From assembly GCA_964007475.1 (NCBI GenBank), contig OZ023273.1:75358024-75422023 (forward strand): DNA of 64,000 nucleotides, written 5' to 3'. Positions 20,213 to 31,045 of the stretch are shown here, in pieces. The position numbers were made by a program, and so were the translations under genes. The notes beneath the pieces were generated by a model. The model saw nothing but the letters and a program-made list of their open reading frames with translations, was not told the origin of the DNA and searched no databases. Positions within the stretch are counted from its first letter, which is position 1, and each line of letters starts with the position of its first letter. Origin of the DNA: Hybos culiciformis (taxonomy: Eukaryota > Arthropoda > Insecta > Diptera > Hybotidae).

Positions 20213-21010
20213 ATATAATTTTAAAATAAATATAAACTAAAAATTCAAATAAAAGCTTACCTGTTTATTTCCAATAAATAGCCGGTGAATTTTTTTTCCC
20301 AAAATTTTGAATTGACTATTTTTGATTTTTCGAAAATTTTGATTTAAATTATTTTGATTTTAGTTATTTTATAAATTTTATAAATTTTTAAATTCTTTAA
20401 TTTTTTTTTCCAAATTTCACTTAAATTTTTCACGTTTTCGATTGAAACTTTGAATTCAAATGAGCAAAAATTTTGAATTCCGGAGAGAGAGAAATTATCA
20501 ACTTTTGATTTAATAATTATAATTATTGATTTAATAAGAAAGATTATTTAAACAAACTACTAGTGTTATTTCAATAATAATGATTATTGAAATTACAGTC
20601 GATTGTTGTTTTAATAAAGCGAACTTTAAAAACAATAATTTATAGTTTTTTTGTAACAGTTTTCAATATTTGTATTATTAAAACAATAAAAAAATTTATC
20701 TTTTCAATAACAATCTAGGAAAAAATTTAATAACATCCATTATTAAATTCAGAACGATTTGCTGACAGTAAAAATTATTGTTTTAATAATCTTCCTCACA
20801 ATTTCAATAAATAAAACTATCAAAGCAATAAATCTTATTATTGCTTTTACTGATACAATAGTTCTTATTAAAAAAAAAGTTTTTGTTATAGATTCAATAA
20901 CAAAAGATTTGATTTTAATAAATATTACTTTTGATACAATAATTATGCTTATTGAAAATTTTACAGTCGATTTTAATAATAGATTTATTGAAAAAATAGT
21001 TAAAATTTTT
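20213..21010. other. AT-rich region with a second cluster of hairpins
   Basis: Strong inverted pairs with 6-7 nt loops occur here: AATTTAATAA/TTATTAAATT around CATCCA (20724-20749), AAAGCAATAA/TTATTGCTTT around ATCTTA (20822-20847) and TTTTGTTAT/ATAACAAAA around AGATTCA (20881-20905). An imperfect longer pair lies near 20601-20642. The plus ORF at 20759-21052 is a product of this sequence and shows no domain. The region abuts the broken end of the element B integrase. Confidence 0.6.
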
Positions 21011-21424
21011 TCAGTGTATCGAAAGGTTTTCTGGAGTTTTGGTTATTGTTAAAGGTTCTATGTTTTTACGTTTAGGTTTATTTTTCTGACAAGCTTCACA
21101 ATTTCTAATAAAATGAACTATATTTTTTCTCATATTTTTCCAGTAAAAATTGGATCTAAGTTTAGCGTACATTCGCTTTTGACCAGTATGTCCTCCGAAT
21201 ACCGGATCATCGTGGTACATTTTTAAAATTTCTTCTTTTTCATTTAAATCTTTAATCTCTTTGGGCTTCTTTACAATTAGTATCTTTAATTTATTTAATA
21301 TCTTATTCCCGATTTCTTTAAAATTTTCAATTTTTATATGCGCAAAAATGTGATCATTATCATTTATTTGGATTCTATCTATATTTTTTAATTTTACTTC
21401 TTTTTCTAATTCTTTTAAAAACAA
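21011..21424 (-). pseudogene. Element B integrase, N-terminal zinc domain only
   Basis: The minus reading contains a dispersed HHCC zinc motif (H in YHDDP, H in GGHTGQKR, then CEACQK) and SNFYWKNM, typical of gypsy-type integrases that bind DNA ends. The protein stops at NIEPLTITKTPENLS, just before the catalytic core, and runs into the AT-rich hairpin region. The DDE core and chromodomain or tail are absent. Confidence 0.85.
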
Positions 21425-22990
21425 TTCTAATATTATTTTGGAATTATTAAGCTAATTCTTAACCATTGACTCTCGTGTCAAAAGGCATTTAATCTTTGAT
21501 AAATCTAATTTTACCAATATTTTCTTATTTTTCACTACTTGTAAATTATCGATCGATCTGAATATTAATTGTGGGATTTTAAAGTTATTTTTACCGTCTA
21601 AAACGTTGAAATTGTAATGGGTTTTATTTTCTAAAATTTTTCCTTCGATTTTATTTCTATTGTCTTTATTTTTACTCATTGATCTTGTAACTACCAGGAC
21701 TTGTTCATTTTCACACTGAATATTTTTTAGTTCGTCGATGCTTATTCTGGATAGCGCGTCCGCCACCAAGTTCGACTTGCTTTTAATATATTCAGTAGTG
21801 ATATTGTATTCCTCTAAGTCTAATCTCATACGAGTTAATTTGGAGGAAGGGTTTTTTTAAAGAGAAGAGTTCTTTTTCAATTGTAGACTTATTAATTTCT
21901 CCCTTTGTGAGACTTTTAGAAGCGTAAGAAATTGGGAAATCTTGCCCATCGTATCCTTGGCTTAATGCCGCGCCTACTGCATATTTGGATGCATCCACCG
22001 TTAAAATGAATTCTTTCGAGAAGTTGGGATAATGTAAAATTGGTAATTTAGTTAAGGAATTTTTTAAAAGTTGAAACGATTTTTCACATTCTTCGTTCCA
22101 AATGAAATATGACTTAAATTTAGTTAGTTGGTTTAAAGGTCTGGGAGCAAAATTTGGAATAAACTTCCGATAGTAGTTCATGAAAGCTACAAATCTCTTC
22201 GTCGCATCTTTATCGTTGGGTTGTGGATACTTATTAATACATTCTAATTTGGAGTCATGTGGATATATACCCTTATCCGTACATTTGTGTCCTAAGTAGG
22301 TCACTTCGGATTTAAAGAAAGAACATTTTTCGGGGTTTAATTTCAAGTTATATTTGTTACAAATGAAGAAAACTGATTCTAGATTTTTAAGATGATGTTC
22401 CACGGAACAACCTATGACTATAATATCATCTATGTATAGGAAACATTGCTCTGGAGTTAATCCAAAAAAAGCTAGAGCCATCATTCTTGAAAATGAATTA
22501 GAAGATATATTTAAGCCAAATGGCAGAACTTTCCAACGAAAAGAGCCTTCTTCTGTAAAAAGATGTGATATCACGAGAATTTGAATTTAAAGCTATTTGG
22601 TGAAAACCCGAATGTAGATCCAGAACCGAAAAAAATTTTGCACGACCTAGGTTATCTAATATGTCCTCAATTCTAGGAAGAGGGTATTTGTCGGCAATTA
22701 GTTTTTTATTCACTTATCTATAGTCAATACATAAACGCCACTTTTTCTCTGAGCCCTTCTTCGGAACTAGAATAATGGAACTTTTGTAGTTCAATCGGCT
22801 TGGCTCAATGAGGTCGTTCTTGAGAAGCTTGTTAACTTGATTTTTTATTTCGGATTTTTGTGAATATGGTAATCTATAATTTTTTACATATACGGGAGTA
22901 GTATCGTTTATTCTTAGTTCTTACTCATAAAAGTTATTTACATTTTATCCCCTTCTATATGGAAAATATTAGAATATTTTTCGCAAAGTT
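21425..22990 (-). pseudogene. Element B reverse transcriptase and RNase H
   Basis: Reading leftward from 22990: KYSNIFHIEGD, RLNYKSSIILVPKKG, WRLCIDYR followed by an in-frame stop (about 22712), YPLPRIEDILDNLG, FSVLDLHSGFHQIAL (first catalytic Asp), a frame change near 22560, LPFGLNISSNSFSRMM and CFLYIDDIIVIG (catalytic YIDD). After the thumb comes RNase H with LTVDASKYAVGAALSQG and ISYASKSLTKGE. The middle of RNase H is lost (about 30-40 residues, near 21840-21870) and the domain resumes with LTRMRLDLEEYNITTEYI and VADALSRI. A C-terminal linker leads to integrase. Multiply inactivated. Confidence 0.88.
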
Positions 22991-23330
22991 TTAACAGTTT
23001 ATATTTATGCTCTGGGGTTGTATTTTTATTTATTTATTTATTTATTTATTTATTTCAAAATTTACAAGTCCAAGCCAAGTAGGCTTATTTATTTACGGAC
23101 TTAAAAAGAATAAAAAAATTTAGTTACAAAATATCTTAAACTATAATCTACAACTAATAAAGAAAAAATGAAAAAAAAAAAAAAAAAATTCCTGTATCTT
23201 TTGACCCACCAAATCAATAAAAATAAAATTAGAGAATAATTAAAAGGATAAAGTAACAAGCAACAGCACAGAACCACCAAGAAAACTAATTATGAATTAA
23301 AGTATGTGATCAACTTATCAGAAAAAGCAT

Positions 23331-24347
23331 TCAAAGTTTGTAAGTTTTTAATAGAAGGTTATTCCAAATTGAAGCCACTCTACAAACAAATGACTTCTCC
23401 ATAAAAGTTGAGGAATGAAGAGGTATACTAACCAACCTACTCCTACCAGAATTCAAAAAACCAAACCTTTCAAACAAATAACCAGGCAACCTTTTATTAA
23501 GAATCTTAAACAACAAAACCATATTCCTAACTTTGAAAAAATCATCCAGCGAAGTTTTTAGTATTATTTTGACGAATTCAGACACAGAAGCAAATCTTTT
23601 AAGTGAGAAAGTAAACCTCACAGCATTGTTCAATGATACCTTCAAACGATTAATAATATGTTGAGTTGAACCAGAATACAACTCGCACGCATAGAATAAA
23701 TGACGCAAAATCAAAGCTTTCACCAATTTCAAACGTACCTCTCTCGGTGATTTATTATTATGAACCACCTCAAGATTGAGAGCATTCATTAGATTCTTAC
23801 AAAAAACTAGAGACACAGGGTTAAGAAGATTAATGTTAAAGTCACCAACAAGTACTATTTGATCATATTTACTAGAAAAATCACTCAGTGTACTTTCAAA
23901 TTTAACAAGGTTGGCATGAGATCCACAAGGTGGAAGATAACAGCAACCAACCGCTATTTTCATAGAACCAAATACCACTTCAACAACAATATATTCAAAA
24001 CTAGGATCACTACAACTAGCAACTACCTTAGAACGAAAATGTTTGTTAATATAGAGGGCAACACCTCCACCTCTTTTTAATGGCCTGTCACACCTGAAGC
24101 ACTTGTAGCCATCAATTTCAACTGAGCGTAATGAGTTCCTTTTCTTCAGCCAGGTTTCAGATACACCTACAATATCCAAATAGTTGTCTTTCAGAATATT
24201 TCTAATTTCATCAAACTTACCATTTTTAAAATCAGGACACATACTTTGAGAATTAAAATGCCCAATATTGAGAAACTTTTTCCTGCTCTTCAAACAACTC
24301 TTTAGAACCGTGTTATCGCTTGCAACCAAACCCTCAGGAGAATACAA
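23331..24347 (-). pseudogene. LINE-b ORF2 deletion derivative: endonuclease fused in frame to the RT tail
   Basis: Residues 25-210 are the LINE endonuclease: IGHFNSQSM (catalytic Asn), IVGVSETWL (Glu), RGGGVALYINK, and IVLVGDFNINLL (Asp, Asn). The final SDH motif and the whole RT palm are missing. Instead the frame passes straight into the LINE C-terminal segment (LKLVKALILRHLFYACELYSG, then RSRLVSIPLHS and VASIWNNLL). The deletion keeps an open frame of 338 codons, with no ATG at its start (first codon TTG). Possibly only by chance intact; no activity expected. Confidence 0.8.
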
Positions 24348-24737
24348 TAAAACGATAAATTAACTGGTGGTCAAAAGATACAAAATACCCTAAAACTAAA
24401 AATACATAACATACTAATATTCAAACTATCCATTTAAAAAAAAAAAAATAATAATTTTTAAAATTCATGCAATTTTCAATAAAATAATAAGTATAAATAA
24501 AATTAGTTCATGTATTTAACTTTTTACAACTAAATGCAAAAAATTATAATCCAATACTATCAAAATAGAGAACAAGAAAAAAAAAAAAATATTAAAAAGA
24601 GAATAACAAAGAAGAAAAGAAAATAAAAATAAAAAATCATAAACATAATTTATAAAAAAGAAAAAATTAGAATTTATACATATGTAAATAGTTTTTATTC
24701 AGAAAAAAAAAAAAAGTTAATAATTCCATTATTTAAT

Positions 24738-24935
24738 TATGTCTAAAAATTCATTGAGCTCATTAACTGAATTTATCTTTTTAGTAGTACCATCCAACAT
24801 GGTTATTTTGAAAAATTTCGAACCATTGGTAAATTTCAAAAAATTTTTTGTGTTAACGCAAGAAAGACACCTTTGCTTCAATTCCCGGGATTCTTTTGAT
24901 AGATTCTCATTACAATAAATTCTGCTTTTAAGAAT
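24738..24935 (-). pseudogene. LINE-b ORF1 C-terminal end
   Basis: The minus reading contains RIYCNENLSKESRELKQR, FLKFTNGSKFFKITMLDG, and a stop after NELNEFLDIIK. This is the C-terminal pattern of LINE ORF1 proteins that resemble baculovirus FP25-type domains (a strand with INESL, then basic helices). A 1-nt shift in an A-run near 24930 leaves a few upstream codons in another frame. Confidence 0.6.
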
Positions 24936-25054
24936 ACTAAATTAAGTAAAGTTTTGGTCCTATTGGGGTTCGTGTTATTAGGATTTATTGCATATACTGA
25001 ATAGTTTGATAATATTCAGTTTAAAGTTTTATATTTTTTGAAATTTTTTGAATT

Positions 25055-25567
25055 TCATTTGATGCGTTCATTATTCGAATCAAAGGGTTGGTTGACGCGA
25101 CAATAGTTCTTGGGATAAAGACATTTGGGGCAATTTCTTGGTCCAAAACCAGACAAGGGTTGTTTATTAGGTAGAGTAAATGATCTAATCACTTCACAAC
25201 GCGCTGGTAATATTTTTTCTTTTTCGTTTGGACTGTCGAGAATTGGAAGTGAAATAATGTTATCTCTCGTGTTAATTGAAAGTTTCATAGAATTATAATT
25301 AATGTCACATCTATAACTTTTTAAAAAATCTTTACCTATTATACCGTCCGATGGTATATTAAATTCATTCGGAACAACATGTAAAATACATGAAATGGCA
25401 TGGTTATTGATGAAAAAATTTACCAGGACTGTTCCTATACTTTTTATTGAATTTTGAGTAATTCCGGTTATATTTATTATATTATTGGTATCTAGATGTT
25501 TATTAAAATCGAAATTTGGATTGATTGACGACAGTTTAATTAAGGAGATATCGGCTTGTGTGTCCAA
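25055..25567 (-). pseudogene. Element B protease and linker to RT
   Basis: The reading begins MDTQADISLI, the Asp-Thr motif (usually DTGA) of a retropepsin. Next come GITQNSIKSIGTVLV, ISCILHVVPNEF and DGIIGKDFL, the flap and C-terminal ILG-like motif (here IIGKDF). It then runs through VIRSFTLPN into the linker. The Gly of the active-site DTG triplet is Gln here, so activity is doubtful. Confidence 0.8.
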
Positions 25568-25736
25568 TAAGAATGTCGAGCTTTTAAAATTTAATTTTGA
25601 ACCTAGAATAATATAGTCCGAAAAATTCGGATTTATGTTATATAAACATTTTTATATTGAGAATTATAATTATTTATGCAACTAGGAATTTTTGATTTGA
25701 AATCAAAGTGACTTTTATTATCATTATAATTAGTGT

Positions 25737-27212
25737 TTAATTTGGGTAGTTTTGATTTGCATTCCCCGGGTCTACCCCAGGGAAATCCTCGTTTCCCGAA
25801 TAATTTTGATCTGTATTTTCTGAATATCGAACATTTGCTTCCCTTCTATTATTAGTGTTGTTGTTATAATAGTTAGCGTTATTGTTTCGATTTGAACGAT
25901 AATGAGAGTTTGAATCAGTAGCATTATTAGGAAAATTTCGGTTAAAGTTTTGAAAATTTCTATTTTGGGAATTGTTAAAATTAGTGTTACTATTTTGTCT
26001 ATAATTATTTGAATTAGAGTTCCTATTATAATTGTTTCGAAAGTTTCGATTGTTAGACTGATTGTAATTAATTCTCGAATTTTGATTACTGGGCCTATAA
26101 GAATTGGACAAAAAGTTTCTGTTTTGTGGAAAACGATTACTATTTGCCCTAAATGACAATACTTGTTTCTCCTGCGCTTGAGTGTCGATTTCAACCAAAA
26201 ATTTAGAAACTACTTCCTTATGACTATCAAATTTAGAAGATGAGAGGACTGCTTTTGTTAACTCTGTTCTCGCGTTTGTTCTACAGATTTCTATGGACTT
26301 GTCGATCGTCATTTCGTTGGCTTTGGGTGGAGAAATTCCCTCTAATATTAAAGCTCTACGGAAAGATTCGGCTAGTTCGTTTGTTTTGTCCGCGAAGTTT
26401 TGTAGGGAATAACGGTCTGTTCTTAATGCCTTAATTTTCCCTTCAATAACCTTCGAATTTTCTGGTTTTATCTTATCTTGCAGGTCAGTTTGTATTAAAT
26501 CAATATTATTATTAGATGCTGTATTTATGGCCTCCCTAGCGGAACCTTCTAATTTAGACAGAGTAAAAGATGCTGATAGTGTTCTAAGCTCATTAGTCGT
26601 TGCTAAGGTATTTAATAAATTTATCGAGTCTATAAAAGATTGTAGTGTTACTGGATCTCCACTATTCTACATTGTTTAATACTGCCATATCTTTAGATGT
26701 ACTATGTTCACTTTCATTATCAGAAATTAAAATTTATCCCAAATCTGTATCCGATTGTAAATTTTTATTGGAAAATTTCAAGGGTGCATTAATACTATCG
26801 CAAGATCTACTAAATTTAGGTGAGTGTGTACCAATGGTTTGTGAGTTTAGATTTTATAAACTAAAGTGTAATTGATTGTTTATTAATGAAGGTAATTGGT
26901 TTTCCAAATTCTTAAAACTTATTATTAAGTCGAGAGTTTGCTTTGGAATTAAGTATTCAGTTTTTGTAGCAGTAAAACTATCTATTAATCTTCTATGACA
27001 ATACTGACTGTGAAGCTCAACAGTTCTCGTACTGTTTGTATTGTTTATCAACTGTAATTTCAACAAGAATTTCACATAATTGTTATAGGTAAGTGATAAT
27101 TATGTCTGTTATTATTGATTGTATGGTTTCTTGCTTTTGAGGTTTGTTTTCTTTTAAAATTCTTTTAGTGAAATCTTGCTTAATAGCTTTAAATTCTGAT
27201 TGTAAAGATTCA
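25737..27212 (-). pseudogene. Element B gag
   Basis: The frame starts at an ATG near 27212 (MDESLQSEFKAIKQDF). The capsid-like core contains NNVEW, SFIDSINLLNTLATTNEL and TLSKLEGSAREAI. Then come EGKIKALRTDRYSLQNFADK and CRTNARTELTKAVLSS. The C-terminal nucleocapsid (25737-26190) is very rich in Asn and Arg (about 100 residues) with no CCHC knuckle, as in many insect errantivirus-like gags. Stops and frame changes occur between 26640 and 27080. Confidence 0.8.
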
Positions 27213-27387
27213 TCCATATATTGTTACATTATTATTTAAATATTAAGTGTTTGTGTTTATATAAAAAAAAAATTTTTTTTATTTGCAATGATTTGATATA
27301 AATTTTTAGTAGACACTACTATATAGATCCATGTAAAATTCTCTTGATAATTGAAGAATATAAAAAAAAATTGATCGAAGAATGTTC
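27213..27387 (-). other. Short AT-rich leader upstream of element B gag
   Basis: No repeat or ORF was recognised. Element C is inserted at its right end after ATAG. Confidence 0.5.
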
Positions 27388-27391
27388 ATAG

Positions 27392-28131
27392 TGTAGTGCA
27401 GCGTTTCTCAACCTTTCTACTATTGCGACCTATAAAATATGAATACAAAATAACGCGACCCTCAATGTGAAAAATAACGCGACTTATAACGACTTATAAT
27501 ATGTTGTTGACACATTCATTTGATAATTAATTTTTTTTCGTTCCATTTCTTTAAAGCGAATGAATTTTAAAAGCTGTTTTATTATTATCAATCTAAAAAC
27601 AGAGCAATCTGTTAGAAAATAGATGTATAGATTAATTCTTCTTACATAATCAAAATATTTTATTATTTTTGAAAAAATATATGTAGCATTTGTAATAGAA
27701 TTTTCCCATTAAAACGACCCATTGAAAATCTTTCGCGACCCAAATTCGGGTCGCGACCCTAAGGATGAGAAACACTGGTGTAGTGGTTCATAGCATTTTC
27801 ATATAAAATAGATACATCAAGTTTTCATTATTAAAAATGTAAATTATAAATTTAGATTTTTAATTCAGTTATTATTCTAGTTCTCATGGAGAAACAACTT
27901 TAAATATTATTCGTTATTAAAAATTATAAAATAAAATCTCAACTAAAAAAATAGATTCTTAATTCAAATATTATAAATTTTATAAAATAATTTTAAATTC
28001 TTTTTTTATTAAAAATAATTTTATTTACTTTAATTTATATTTCAAAATATTATAAAATAAATATAATTTAATTCTATTTCAAAATAATGGTTTTAATTTT
28101 AAAAAAAAATTAAATAATATCAACCGTTATA
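27392..28131 (+). repeat. Element C 5' LTR (split by a MITE)
   Basis: The first seven bases TGTAGTG (27392-27398) precede the MITE. The MITE's duplicated target contains those bases, and the LTR then runs on from 27779. The end is CCGTTATA, followed by AT and the primer site. Confidence 0.88.
27399..27777. mobile_element. hAT-type MITE in the element C 5' LTR
   Basis: Inverted ends CAGCGTTTCTCAACC and (complement of right) CAGTGTTTCTCATCC are flanked by the perfect 8-bp duplication GTGTAGTG (27391-27398 and 27778-27785). Inner palindromic GGGTCGCGACCC occurs near the right end. Its 379 bp contain no ORF. It is younger than element C, because the 3' LTR holds the empty site. Confidence 0.92.
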
Positions 28132-28133
28132 AT

Positions 28134-28148
28134 TGGTGACCCCGAAGC
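28134..28148 (+). other. Primer-binding site, tRNA-Trp type
   Basis: TGGTGACCCCGAAGC lies 2 nt after the 5' LTR. CsRn1-group elements are known to be primed by tRNA-Trp, and this sequence is of that type. Confidence 0.8.
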
Positions 28149-28725
28149 TCAAGATAACAGCAACCTGAATTCAAAATTATCCAACCACATTATCTAACCA
28201 AAACATTTACTGACCTGAATTCAAAATTATCCAACCACATTATCCAACCAAAACATTTACTTCAACAATTATTCGGACATTCAAAAAGAGATCCAAAATA
28301 ATTATCATTCATAATTTAATATTCAATAATTTAATATTTTTCAACAATCATTGAAGTTCAATAATTTAATATTTTTCAACAATCATTGAAGTTTTCAACT
28401 ATTATTCAACAATTTTATTCATTAATATTTTTCAACTATTATTCAACAATTTCATTCAATCATTGAAGTTTTCAACTCCATTATCAAACAATTTTAACAA
28501 TTATTTCAACTCCATAAATTATTAAAGAATTTTCAACAATCAAACAAATTATTTTCAAATATACAGATAAATTTTTAAATATTTATATTACTATATTATA
28601 TTATTATTATATATTAATTTTATATTACTATACATCAATTAGTTATATTATTATTATTATCTTTTACACTTTAATTAAAATATTATTCACACTTATTTTA
28701 CATATATACACTTTTCACACATAAA
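28149..28725 (+). other. Element C leader with short direct duplications
   Basis: Two direct duplications are visible. One is about 52 bp containing GAATTCAAAATTATCCAACC (28169 and 28218). The other is about 34 bp containing TTTTTCAACAATCATTGAAG (28335 and 28372). No ORF. Confidence 0.6.
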
Positions 28726-29161
28726 ATGAATCAATCAAATTCTTCTTCCGATTTCACACTTTCAAATACTTCTTCTGACATTAATGCCGCAACAGTTAAG
28801 CTTCCACAATTTTGGACTTCTTGTCCAGAAGCTTGGTTCCTTTTAATTGAAGCTCAATTTCAATCTAAACATATTACAATGGATATATTACAATGGAACA
28901 TATTACTATACATCAATTAGTTATATTATTATTATTATCTTTTACACTTTAATTAAAATATTATTCACACTTATTTTACATATATACACTTTTCACACAT
29001 AAAATGAATCAATCAAATTCTTCTTCCGATTTCACACTTTCAAATACTTCTTCTGACATTAATGCCGCAACAGTTAAGCTTCCACAATTTTGGACTTCTT
29101 GTCCAGAAGCTTGGTTCCTTTTAATTGAAGCTCAATTTCAATCTAAACATATTACAATGGA
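28623..29161 (+). repeat. 278-bp-period direct duplication covering the gag start
   Basis: 28623-28883 is repeated at 28901-29161 with a 17-nt spacer. Both copies carry the same gag ATG (28726 and 29004). The first copy's frame ends after 64 codons at 28918; the second leads into gag. Confidence 0.9.
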
Positions 29162-29551
29162 CGTACTATCGGTTTTACCTCAAGAAGTAATTCAAACCAT
29201 TTTGAGTTTTCTTCGTAATCCTCCAAATGTTAATAAATATAATTCATTAAAAGAAATTCTTCTCAAACGTTACACTATAAGTGAAGAAAAACGTTTAGAA
29301 GAATTACTTTCTACTTCAGAAATTGGGGATCGAAAACCATCAGATTTTTATCGTTCTATGGAATGTTTAGTTGGAACTACTTCTACAGTAGGTATACAAT
29401 TATTGAGATCTTTATGGATGAGGAAACTTCCCACAAATTTAAATATAGCTTTAGTTAGCTCCAATATTGATAACATAGATAATCTACTAAATTTAGCAGA
29501 CAAAATTTGGGAAATTTCCCATTTTAATACAATTTCTTCATTAAATTCTTC

Positions 29552-29554
<3 letters not shown>
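29004..29554 (+). pseudogene. Element C gag, N-terminal part
   Basis: A CsRn1-type gag contains VKLPQFWTSCPEAWFLLIEAQF, VLPQEVIQTILSFL, LKEILLKRYTISEEKRLEEL, GDRKPSDFYRSMECL and LLRSLWMRKLPTNLN, a matrix/capsid region. About five residues before VLPQE (a motif usually around KFHYV) are missing in both this copy and the upstream duplicate. LINE-c is inserted after LNSS at 29554. The gag frame resumes at 34072. Confidence 0.85.

Positions 29555-31041
<1,487 letters not shown>

Positions 31042-31045
<4 letters not shown>

Larger units (their letters stand above)
23020..24963 (-). mobile_element. LINE-b: 5'-truncated and internally deleted LINE
   Basis: Inserted in element B pol. The 7-bp duplication TGGGGTT lies at 23013-23019 and 24964-24970. 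Removing the insert restores the pol reading at the junction. The 3' end is a (TAAA)n tail on minus (plus 23023-23056). It keeps the end of ORF1 (24738-24935) and a fused ORF2 (23331-24347). Between them are about 390 bp of A-rich spacer. Confidence 0.85.

Noticed and set aside
20759..21052. Hydrophobic 97-codon plus ORF
   Set aside because: Isoleucine/lysine-rich content is explained by AT-rich hairpins, no domain is seen, and it overlaps the antisense end of integrase.
27240..27340. CACTACTATATAG as a CACTA terminus (about 27315)
   Set aside because: No matching inverted end was found to the right of the CACTA-like genes, so the match is probably chance.
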